A stretch of 64,000 bases of DNA from Pseudonocardia sp. EC080619-01. Lineage in GTDB: Bacteria; Actinomycetota; Actinomycetes; Mycobacteriales; Pseudonocardiaceae. A program made the translations under genes and the position numbers. The stretch spans positions 1,224,501-1,288,500 of the forward strand of contig NZ_CP012184.1 in NCBI RefSeq assembly GCF_001420995.1, written 5' to 3'. Below, piece by piece: positions 57,031-64,000 of the stretch. Each line of letters starts with the position of its first letter. The stretch's first letter is position 1. The notes under the pieces are model-generated. The model was not told the DNA's origin. It saw only the letters and a list, made by a program, of their open reading frames with translations, and did no database searches.

Positions 57031-59585
57031 TGCGGGATCATTCGTCGATGAGCGACGAGAAGGTGCGCGGCGGGCCGCGTGGCGAGCTGCGCATCCATCT
57101 CGGTGCCGCGCCCGGGGTCGGCAAGACCTTCGCCATGCTCGGCGAGGCCCACCGCAGGCTCGGGCGCGGCACCGACGTGGTGGTCGGGGTCGTCGAGACG
57201 CACGGCCGGGACCGGACCGCCGCGGCGCTGGAGGGGCTCGAGGTGGTGCCGCGGCGGCGGGTGACGCACGGCGGGGTCGTCCTGGAGGAACTGGACCTCG
57301 ACGCGGTACTGGCCCGGCGTCCGGAGGTCGTGCTGGTCGACGAGCTCGCGCACACCAACGCGCCCGGCGGGCGGCACGCCAAGCGCTGGGAGGACGTCGA
57401 GGAGCTCCTGGAGGCGGGCATCGACGTCATCTCCACGGTGAACGTGCAGCACCTGGAGTCGCTCGGCGACGTCGTGCACCGGATCACCGGGGCCCGCCAG
57501 CGCGAGACCGTGCCGGACGAGGTCGTCCGCCGGGCCGAGCAGCTGGAGCTGGTCGACATCACCCCGGAGGCGCTGCGCAGGCGCCTGGCGCACGGCAACG
57601 TCTACCCCGCCGAGAAGATCGACGCCGCGCTCGGGCACTACTTCAAGGTCCCGAACCTGATCGCGCTGCGGGAGCTCGCGCTGCTCTGGGTCGCCGACGA
57701 GGTCGACGTCGCCCTGCTGCGCTACCGGGCCGACGAGCAGGTCACCGACGTGTGGGAGACGCGGGAACGGGTCGTCGTCGCGCTCACCGGCGGGGCGGAG
57801 TCGGAGACCGTGCTGCGGCGGGCCGCCCGGATCGCGACCCGCTCCGGCAAGGCCGACCTGATCGCGGTCCACGTGCTGCGCGGGGACGGCCTTGCGGCCG
57901 CGCCGGTGGGCTCGGTCGACCGGATCCGCCGGCTCGCCGACGACGTCGGCGCGAGCTTCCACACCGCCGTCGGCGACGGCGGGGCGGACGCCGTCACCCG
58001 TGCCCTGCTCGACTTCGCCCGTGGGGTCAACGCCACCCAGCTGGTGCTGGGGACCTCGCGCCGGTCCCGGGTGGCGCGGCTGTTCGCCCCGGGGATCGGG
58101 GCGCGGGTCGTACAGGAGTCCGGTCCGATCGACGTCCACATGGTCACCCACGACAGTGCCGGACGGGTGCTGCGGCTCCCCACCCTGCGGAACGGGCTGC
58201 CCTACGGGCGTCAGATCGCGGGCTGGGTGACCGCCGTCATCGGCCCGGCCGCCGCAACCGTGCTGGGCGTCGCGTTCACCGGGGTGGTCGACCTGTCCAC
58301 CGACGTGGTGCTCTACTTCCTGGCCACGGTGCTCGCAGCGCTGGCCGGCGGCCTCGGCCCGGCGCTGCTCGCGGCGTTGCTCGGCGGGATCCTTCTGAAC
58401 TTCTTCTTCACCCAGCCCTTCTACTCGCTGAACGTGGCCGCCGCCGGGAACCTGCTCACCGTCGTCGCGCTGCTGCTGGCCGGGGTGCTGGTCGCGCTCG
58501 TCGTGGACCGCGCGGCCCGGCAGGCGGAGCAGGCCGCGCGGGCCCGGGCCGAGGCTGCGCTGCTCGCGTCGTTCGCGCGGACCGTCCTCACCAGGGCGGA
58601 CCCGCTCCCACGCCTCCTGACCAAGGTTCGCGAGACCTTCGGACTGACCTGCGCCGCCCTGCTGGAGCGCGGGCCGGACCGGGCCTGGAACGTGATCGCC
58701 TCCGCCGGACCGGTCGGGTGTGGCCGCCCCGAGCAGGCCGACGTCGACGTGCTCGTCGACGACGGCCTGCACCTGATCGGGACCGGGCGGACACTGCCGG
58801 CCGCCGATCGCCGCCTGCTGGAGACGGTCGGCGGGCAGGCGCTGCTGGCACTGCGGGGTCAACGGTCCGAGGCCGGTGCCGCCGACGCCGAACGCCGGGC
58901 AGAGGTCAACGAGACCCGCGGAGCGCTGCTCTCCGCGGTCGGCCACGACCTCCGGACCCCGCTGACCTCCATCAAGGCCGCGGTCGGCAGTCTGCGCGAT
59001 CCCGGGCTGCGGCTCCCCGACGACGACCGCGCGGAGCTGCTCGCCACCGTCGAGGAGTCCGCGGACCGGCTCAGCAACCTGGTGGACAACCTGCTCGACT
59101 CCTCCCGGCTGGCCGCGGGTGCCGTGACGCCGCTGCTCGCCCCCGTCGGCTACGACGAGGTGGTGGCGACCGCGTTGATCGGCCTGGACGGGGCCGGAGA
59201 CGTCACGGTCGCGGTCGCGGAGGACGTCCCTGACGTCGTCGCCGACTCGGGCCTGCTGGAGCGGGTGATCGCGAACGTGATCGACAACGCCCTGCGGCAC
59301 GGCGGGAGGGGCGTGACGGTACGGGCCAGCGCGCACTCCGACCGCGTCGAGCTGCGTGTCGTCGACCGCGGTCCCGGCGTACCGCGGCGGCGGATGGGTG
59401 ACCTGTTCGCCGCGTTCCAGCGACTCGGGGACCGGGATGCGACCAGCGGCCTCGGTCTGGGACTCTCCGTGGCACAGGGCCTCACGACGGCGATGGGCGG
59501 CACCCTGACCGTGGAGGACACACCCGGGGGTGGACTGACGGTGGTCGTGTCACTGCCCGCTGCGCCGGCGGGAGCCCGGCGGTGA
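57030..59585 (+). CDS. kdpD: osmosensitive K+ channel histidine kinase KdpD
   Basis: An 851-residue sensor kinase. An N-terminal KdpD domain with a Walker-A-like GAAPGVGKTFAMLGEA is followed by a USP-like domain (VVVALTGGAESETVLRRAARIA), four membrane helices near residues 400-500, a GAF-like region, and the kinase core with the phospho-accepting histidine in SAVGHDLRTPLTSIKAAVGSL, the N box VIANVIDNALRHGG and GLGLGLSVAQGL. The start is the ATG in the TGATG overlap at 57030; ATG 57048 is possible. It senses low K+ and phosphorylates KdpE. Confidence 0.97.
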   Translation: MRDHSSMSDEKVRGGPRGELRIHLGAAPGVGKTFAMLGEAHRRLGRGTDVVVGVVETHGRDRTAAALEGLEVVPRRRVTHGGVVLEELDLDAVLARRPEVVLVDELAHTNAPGGRHAKRWEDVEELLEAGIDVISTVNVQHLESLGDVVHRITGARQRETVPDEVVRRAEQLELVDITPEALRRRLAHGNVYPAEKIDAALGHYFKVPNLIALRELALLWVADEVDVALLRYRADEQVTDVWETRERVVVALTGGAESETVLRRAARIATRSGKADLIAVHVLRGDGLAAAPVGSVDRIRRLADDVGASFHTAVGDGGADAVTRALLDFARGVNATQLVLGTSRRSRVARLFAPGIGARVVQESGPIDVHMVTHDSAGRVLRLPTLRNGLPYGRQIAGWVTAVIGPAAATVLGVAFTGVVDLSTDVVLYFLATVLAALAGGLGPALLAALLGGILLNFFFTQPFYSLNVAAAGNLLTVVALLLAGVLVALVVDRAARQAEQAARARAEAALLASFARTVLTRADPLPRLLTKVRETFGLTCAALLERGPDRAWNVIASAGPVGCGRPEQADVDVLVDDGLHLIGTGRTLPAADRRLLETVGGQALLALRGQRSEAGAADAERRAEVNETRGALLSAVGHDLRTPLTSIKAAVGSLRDPGLRLPDDDRAELLATVEESADRLSNLVDNLLDSSRLAAGAVTPLLAPVGYDEVVATALIGLDGAGDVTVAVAEDVPDVVADSGLLERVIANVIDNALRHGGRGVTVRASAHSDRVELRVVDRGPGVPRRRMGDLFAAFQRLGDRDATSGLGLGLSVAQGLTTAMGGTLTVEDTPGGGLTVVVSLPAAPAGARR

Positions 59586-60277
59586 CCGGGGTGCGGACCA
59601 CGGTCCTGGTCGTCGACGACGATCCGCAGATCCTGCGCGCGCTCCGGATCAACCTCGCGGCGCACGGGTACGCCGTACTCCTCGCCGAGGACGGGGCCGC
59701 GGCACTGCGCCGGGCAGCGGACGGGCACCCCGACGTCGTCGTGCTCGATCTCGGGCTGCCCGACCTGCACGGGTCCGAGGTCATCGAGGGGATCCGCGGC
59801 TGGAGCGCCGTGCCGATCATCGTGCTGTCCGCGCGCGGCGACTCCGGCGACAAGGTCCGTGCCCTCGACGCCGGCGCGGACGACTACGTCACCAAGCCGT
59901 TCGGGATGGCGGAACTGCTCGCCCGGCTCCGCGCGGCCGTCCGCAGGGCCGCCGTCACGACCGTGGACGGCGAGGCGGTGATCAGGACCGACGCCTTCAC
60001 CGTCGACCTGGCGGCGAAGACCGTCGTGGACTCCGGCGGCGGGGACGTCCACCTCACCCCGACCGAGTGGGGGATCCTCGAGGTGCTCGTCCGCAACCGC
60101 GGCAAGCTCGTCGACCGGCGGCGGCTCCTGCACGAGGTGTGGGGGCCGAGCTACGACACCGAGACCCACTACCTGCGGGTCTACCTGGCCCAGCTACGGC
60201 GGAAGCTGGAGCCGGTGCCGTCCGCACCCCGATATCTGATCACCGAGGCCGGTATAGGGTACCGGTTCGAGACCTGA
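59582..60277 (+). CDS. kdpE: two-component response regulator KdpE
   Basis: A 231-residue OmpR-family regulator that activates kdp transcription. The receiver has the acidic pair DDD near residue 12, phospho-acceptor D56 (VVVLDLGLPD) and K in YVTKPFG. The C-terminal winged helix has LTPTEWGILEVLVRNRGKLVDRRRLLHEVWG and THYLRVYLAQLRRKLE. Its start overlaps the kdpD stop (GTGA). It closes the kdp operon. Confidence 0.97.
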   Translation: MTGVRTTVLVVDDDPQILRALRINLAAHGYAVLLAEDGAAALRRAADGHPDVVVLDLGLPDLHGSEVIEGIRGWSAVPIIVLSARGDSGDKVRALDAGADDYVTKPFGMAELLARLRAAVRRAAVTTVDGEAVIRTDAFTVDLAAKTVVDSGGGDVHLTPTEWGILEVLVRNRGKLVDRRRLLHEVWGPSYDTETHYLRVYLAQLRRKLEPVPSAPRYLITEAGIGYRFET

Positions 60278-60497
60278 GCCGGCATCGCCTCGGTGGTCGC
60301 GGACGACGACCCCGGGAACGCCGCGACGACGGCCCGGCGACGACACCGGACGCGGCCGTTCCTGATCTCCCGCGGGGCCCGCCCGATCTTGACGGCCCGG
60401 GCAGGCCTGCCGCCGCACGGGTGGCCCTACGATCGTCCTCGGTGTGCCGGGAAGTCTGGTCGGCGAGCGGAACCGTCGTTCGCCGGGAGGACCACTC

Positions 60498-61364
60498 GTG
60501 CAGATCTACCGTTCGGAGCCGGGGCGCCGGATCGTCCAGGACTGGTGCCGCGGCGTGCTGGACCGGCACCTGCCCGCCGCCGAGCGGCAGGTCGTGGGTA
60601 CCTCGCTGGGGCACACCCACCTGACGACCGTCGGCGACGGCCCGCGGGTCCTCCTGCTGCCGGGTACCAACTTCGGCGTCGCAGCGTCCGTCGGGCTCGT
60701 CACCGAGTTGGCTGCGACCCACCGGGTCACCGTGCCCGACCTGCCGGGCCAGCCCGGCCTGAGCTCCGGCGTGCGGTACCGGGACGACCGCGTGACGCGG
60801 CACCGCCGGTGGTTCGCCGAGGTGCAGGCCCACCTCGGCACCGAGCCGATGGTCGTCGTCGGCGAGTCACTCGGCGCGGCCGTGGCGCTGTGTGCCGAGC
60901 CGGCCCCGCGGATCACGGGCATGGTGCTCGTGGCGCCCGCGGGCCTCGTCACGGCCCGGGTGGATCCCGGGGTCCTCACCGCGGCCCTCGGATGGACGCT
61001 GCGGCGGACGGAGCGGTGGTCGGACCGGCTGCTGGGAACGATGGACGGCGGCGCGACCGTCCCGGAGCGGGACCGGTTGATCGAGTGGATGACGCTGGTG
61101 GCGCGGCACGCCCGCACCAGCCTGGCGCCCGCACCGCTGCCGACGCCGGTGCTGACCGGCTGGGGGCGGACGCCGTTCCGGGTGCTGGCCGGCGCCGGTG
61201 ACCGCTTCTTCCCGGCGCACCGGCTCGCCGTCCCGGCCCGGCGGATGCTCGGAACGGAGACGACGGTGGTGGCGGGCGCGGGCCACCTGCTCTCCCACAG
61301 CGCATCCGGCGCGGTCGTCGCCGCGGTCGCGGACCTGCACCGTCCGGGCGGCGTCACGGGGTGA
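60498..61364 (+). CDS. alpha/beta-hydrolase
   Basis: A 288-residue alpha/beta-hydrolase. The nucleophile elbow is VVVGESLGAAVAL (Ser124), the acid is likely the Asp in LAGAGDRFFP, and the base is the His in VAGAGHLLSHS. The oxyanion-loop region is LLLPGTNFG. The substrate is unknown. GGGAGG precedes GTG 60498 by seven bases; the longer reading from 60444 is less likely. It stands alone between kdpE and corA. Confidence 0.9.
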   Translation: MQIYRSEPGRRIVQDWCRGVLDRHLPAAERQVVGTSLGHTHLTTVGDGPRVLLLPGTNFGVAASVGLVTELAATHRVTVPDLPGQPGLSSGVRYRDDRVTRHRRWFAEVQAHLGTEPMVVVGESLGAAVALCAEPAPRITGMVLVAPAGLVTARVDPGVLTAALGWTLRRTERWSDRLLGTMDGGATVPERDRLIEWMTLVARHARTSLAPAPLPTPVLTGWGRTPFRVLAGAGDRFFPAHRLAVPARRMLGTETTVVAGAGHLLSHSASGAVVAAVADLHRPGGVTG

Positions 61365-61538
61365 CCGTGCCGGGAGCGCCGCGCCAGCCGTCACACCTCC
61401 CACCGGAGGTGCCCCGGATCTCCCAGCGGGTCGGCGAGGCGGCTCGCGACCGGTCGGCGGAGCGTGAGCGGGGTGGTTACCCTGCACGACGGCCCGGTCG
61501 GACACCCGGGAACGCGAGGTCGGCGGGAGGTCGCAGGC

Positions 61539-62603
61539 ATGTCGGTGATCGACAACGCGGTGTACGTCGACGGCCGGCGGGCCGCCGCCCCGGCGTCGGT
61601 CGACGGTGCGCTCGAGGAGCTGCACCGCTGCCGGAGCGACCACACCGGCGACGGCGACGGGTCCACCGCCCCGTACAGCTTCTGCTGGATCGGCATGCTC
61701 CGCCCGGACGTCGAGGAGATCGAGGAGCTCGCGAAGGAGTTCGACCTCCACTCCCTCGCCGTCGAGGACACCGTCAACGCCCACCAGCGGCCGAAGATGG
61801 AGCGCTACGGCGACACCGAGTTCGTCGTGCTGCGCCCGGCCCGCTACGTCGACCGCGACGAGGTCGTGCAGATCGGCGAGGTGCACCTGTTCCTCGGCCC
61901 GGACTTCGTGCTCACCGTCCGGCACGCGGTCGAGCCGGACCTCGGCGAGGTCCGTGAACGACTGGAGCGTGACCCGGAGCTGCTGGCGCACGGCCCGATG
62001 GCGGTGCTCTACGCCGTCCTCGACCGGGTCGTCGACGACTACATCCCGGTCCTCGACGGCCTGCAGGACGACATCGACGAGATCGAGGAGCAGGTCTTCC
62101 GCGGCGACCCGCACGTCTCCCGGCGGATCTACCAGCTGACCCGCGAGGTGATCGCCTTCCAGCGGGCGGTGGAACCGCTGCAGGAGATCTTCCTCGAGCT
62201 GCGCGGCCGGTTCGCGAAATCCGGGCCGAGCCCGGACGTCGAGCTGCGACGGGCGATGCGGGACGTCATCGACCACGCCACAAGGGTCCGTGAGCGGGTC
62301 GAGGGTTTCCGGGACCTGCTCGGCAACATCCTCACCGTCAACGCGACCCTGGTCGCGCAGCGGCAGAACGACGAGATGACGCGGCTGACCGAGGCCGGGT
62401 TCCAGCAGAACGAGCAGATGAAGAAGGTGTCGTCCTGGGCGGCGATCCTCTTCGCGCCCAGCCTGATCGCCGGCGTCTACGGCATGAACTTCGACTACAT
62501 GCCGGAGCTGCACTGGATGTTCGGCTACCCGATGGCGTTCGGGCTCATGGTGCTGCTCGCCGTCGGGCTCTTCGCGATGTTCAAGTTCAACGACTGGCTC
62601 TGA
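61539..62603 (+). CDS. corA: magnesium/cobalt transporter CorA family
   Basis: A 354-residue CorA-type channel. A cytosolic alpha/beta domain (EFDLHSLAVEDTVNAHQRPKMERYGDTEFVVLRPARY) is followed by long helices and two C-terminal membrane helices. The selectivity motif is YGMNF in SLIAGVYGMNFDYMPELHW. The start ATG has GGGAGG upstream. Function as divalent-cation uptake is standard; the mgtC gene 29 kb away may also respond to magnesium. Confidence 0.96.
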   Translation: MSVIDNAVYVDGRRAAAPASVDGALEELHRCRSDHTGDGDGSTAPYSFCWIGMLRPDVEEIEELAKEFDLHSLAVEDTVNAHQRPKMERYGDTEFVVLRPARYVDRDEVVQIGEVHLFLGPDFVLTVRHAVEPDLGEVRERLERDPELLAHGPMAVLYAVLDRVVDDYIPVLDGLQDDIDEIEEQVFRGDPHVSRRIYQLTREVIAFQRAVEPLQEIFLELRGRFAKSGPSPDVELRRAMRDVIDHATRVRERVEGFRDLLGNILTVNATLVAQRQNDEMTRLTEAGFQQNEQMKKVSSWAAILFAPSLIAGVYGMNFDYMPELHWMFGYPMAFGLMVLLAVGLFAMFKFNDWL

Positions 62604-62611
62604 CCGGTCCC

Positions 62612-62688
62612 GGGCGCCGGGCACGCCCCCTGTGCGTACCCGGCGCCGGGCGGGCCGGGGCACGCTCCCCCTGCGTACCCCCGGCCCG
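62612..62688. repeat. two tandem hairpins with shared loops
   Basis: Hairpin 1 has 9-base arms (62613-62621 and 62639-62647, GGCGCCGGG) and hairpin 2 has 10-base arms (62651-62660 and 62679-62688, CGGGCCGGGG). Their loops are nearly identical: CACGC, a C/T-rich run, then TGCGTAC in both. Stem sequence differs while pairing is kept. They lie just after corA and before the convergent membrane-protein gene, so they may act as a terminator or be a small repeated element. Confidence 0.75.
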
Positions 62689-62725
62689 GGTGGCCGGCTC
62701 TCCCCCGAGTCCGGCAGGTCCTGTC

Positions 62726-62743
62726 CCCGCGCTGCAGCGCGGG
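62726..62743. terminator. 18-base perfect palindrome
   Basis: CCCGCGCTGCAGCGCGGG is a perfect palindrome lying 17 bases beyond the stop of the membrane-protein gene on the minus strand. It may end that transcript; with no loop it could also be a protein-binding site. Confidence 0.5.
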
Positions 62744-62759
62744 CCACCCCCGGTGCTGC

Positions 62760-63938
62760 TCAGCCGCCGGGGCGCGGGACGGCCGGCGCCGGTGTGGCGG
62801 TCGGTGCGGGCGGAGCCGACGGCGGAGCGCCCGCCGAGGTGGCGGGTGCGGGCGTCGCGCCCGGGATCGTGACGACCATCGGCGCGGGCGGCGTCGTCAC
62901 GCACTCACCGGTCCGTGGGTCCGAGGTCCGGGTCCCCCGGGGGTACGGACCGGGCGCATCCGGCTCGTCGGCCACCGGGCGTCCGCGGACCGGGCAGTAG
63001 TCGTCCACCACCAGCGGAGTGCCGTCCTGGTCGAACAGGTACACCCCGGACAGCGGCCTGCCCTTCGCGTCGAACGGGCGCACGTCGGTGATCGACTCGC
63101 CGTCGAGCGTGAGCCCGGACGGCGTGGAGTAGCGGACCGGGTCGTCGTCCTCGGCGAGCGCCCCGGCCGCGGCGAACACCAGCCCCGCCGCGAACACGTT
63201 CAGCGGCAGCACCGCCCACAGCAGCCGCCGGTCGGACCGGGAGCGGGCCCCGAGCGCGACCGAGAGCGGCACGGCCGCCAGCGAGATGAGCACCGTCACC
63301 AGCACCGCCGTGGAGCCGCCCGTCGTGAGCATCACGGCGACCACCCCCGCCGCGACGACGGCGCGCAGCACCCACCACCCCGGCTGCAGGACGGCGACGA
63401 ACGCCGGCAGGTCCCGCCAGTTCGGCTCGGCCGGGGCACCGTCCCGGACGCGCAGCCGGTCGAGCGCCCGGACCGGTCGCAGCGCCCCCGCCGTCGGCTG
63501 GCGCGGGCCGTCCCGCAGCACCGGCAACACCCCGACCCCTGCGACGACGAGCCCGAGGATCAGCGCGAGGCCGCCCTCCGGCACCCCGATGACGCCGCCG
63601 AGCGCGGCGAGCAGCATCGCGCCGACCAGCGTGAGCACCGCGAACCGCGCCGCCCAGCGCGGACGGGGCTCCGGACCGGGCGGCGCCGGGAACCCCGCGG
63701 CGGCGCGCAGCTCGGTCGCGTACGCCGCGGGGGTCCCGAGGCGCTCGTGCACCGCGGCCCGGTCGTAGGCCTCCCCCAGCTCACCCGCGAGGTCGGCGAG
63801 GTGCCCGCAGGCGTCCTCGACGATCTCGGCCAGCTCCGCGGAAGGCAGGTCGGCCAGCGCCGACCGCAACCCGTCGAGATAGTCGGCCGTGACCGCGTCG
63901 TCGATCCGGATCGTCGCGTCGGTCCCGTTCTCGGCCAT
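62760..63938 (-). CDS. HAAS-domain membrane protein
   Basis: A 392-residue protein. The N-terminal HAAS signalling domain covers roughly residues 1-80 (DYLDGLRSALADLPSAELAEIVEDACGHL and YDRAAVHERLGTPAAYATEL). Membrane helices follow in two groups (FAVLTLVGAMLLAALGG and LALILGLVVAGVGVL; three more between 195 and 270). The C-terminal part is a soluble domain with VDDYCPVRGRP and a Pro/Ala-rich tail. HAAS proteins pair with PadR regulators, and the gene immediately upstream looks like one. Its ATG overlaps that gene's stop (TGATG). Confidence 0.82.
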   Translation of the reverse strand: MAENGTDATIRIDDAVTADYLDGLRSALADLPSAELAEIVEDACGHLADLAGELGEAYDRAAVHERLGTPAAYATELRAAAGFPAPPGPEPRPRWAARFAVLTLVGAMLLAALGGVIGVPEGGLALILGLVVAGVGVLPVLRDGPRQPTAGALRPVRALDRLRVRDGAPAEPNWRDLPAFVAVLQPGWWVLRAVVAAGVVAVMLTTGGSTAVLVTVLISLAAVPLSVALGARSRSDRRLLWAVLPLNVFAAGLVFAAAGALAEDDDPVRYSTPSGLTLDGESITDVRPFDAKGRPLSGVYLFDQDGTPLVVDDYCPVRGRPVADEPDAPGPYPRGTRTSDPRTGECVTTPPAPMVVTIPGATPAPATSAGAPPSAPPAPTATPAPAVPRPGG

Positions 63939-64000
63939 CACGTGCCCACCAGGCCTTCCATCGTGGCGGCGAACGTCCGCCACCGCGCCGTCGTCTCCTG
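63938..64000 (-). CDS. C-terminus of a probable PadR-family regulator, cut by window edge
   Basis: The last 20 residues, QETTARWRTFAATMEGLVGT, are readable before a stop that overlaps the next ATG (TGATG). The RW-x-x-F-x-x-x-M-x-x-L pattern suits the final dimerisation helix of PadR regulators, which are regularly encoded before HAAS membrane proteins. The DNA-binding domain lies outside the window, so the assignment rests mainly on context. Confidence 0.45.
   Translation of the reverse strand, partial: QETTARWRTFAATMEGLVGT

Noticed and set aside
56502..59336. A 944-codon minus-strand frame opposite kdpC/kdpD
   Set aside because: kdpC and kdpD are unambiguous on the plus strand; the reverse frame has no recognisable domain.

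Overview
The window is high-GC (low 70s percent by eye) chromosomal core DNA of an actinobacterium. Gene content and order follow the Mycobacterium tuberculosis ispG-to-smc segment (roughly Rv2867c to Rv2922c, recalled from memory). A FliA/WhiG-type sigma gene, many GTG starts and GTGA/ATGA stop-start overlaps point to Pseudonocardiaceae, probably Pseudonocardia. I see no rRNA, tRNA, CRISPR array, IS element or prophage.

Layout. 1-5.7 kb (minus): a GNAT-like gene, ispG, rip1 with a HAD phosphatase gene, and dxr, so two MEP-pathway isoprenoid genes frame a site-2 protease. A low-GC two-gene cassette on the plus strand (2093-2751) interrupts this block. 5.8-9.1 kb: a DUF2631 protein and a DNA repair group (standalone primase-polymerase, Mug-type glycosylase, LigC-type ligase). 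9.1-14.8 kb: LacI regulator plus a polyol-type ABC importer. 14.8-21.3 kb (minus): rlmN, membrane protein, methyltransferase, cdsA, frr, tsf, rpsB, with a Rieske lipoprotein on the plus strand; pyrH is missing from its usual place between tsf and frr. 21.7-31.3 kb: M23 peptidase, frameshifted WhiG-like sigma gene, xerC, dprA, comM, yraN, DUF2469, rnhB, and lepB with a huge disordered N-terminus. 31.3-39.4 kb: rplS, trmD, then an inserted mgtC/Clp-N/HTH module, rimM, khpA, rpsP, CPBP protease, amidohydrolase, ffh. 39.4-46.8 kb: P-loop kinase-like protein, the nitrogen group (PII, glnD, second PII, amt) and ftsY. 46.8-52.2 kb: smc, VOC protein, acylphosphatase, CAP-domain protein. 52.4-60.3 kb: kdp operon (extra mini-peptide, kdpF, A, B, C, D, E). 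60.5-64 kb: alpha/beta hydrolase, CorA, and a HAAS-type membrane protein next to a cut-off PadR-like gene.

How genes work together. ffh and ftsY are the two GTPases of the signal-recognition pathway, and lepB processes exported proteins. rpsB, tsf, frr, rpsP, rimM, trmD and rplS serve translation. Amt, two PII proteins and GlnD form one ammonium-sensing circuit with a GlnR-like site upstream of amt. Kdp is a complete high-affinity potassium pump with its own two-component control. The most interesting small system is the HTH/Clp-N gene pair at 33.6-34.5 kb, whose apparent leaderless promoter overlaps two matching palindromes.
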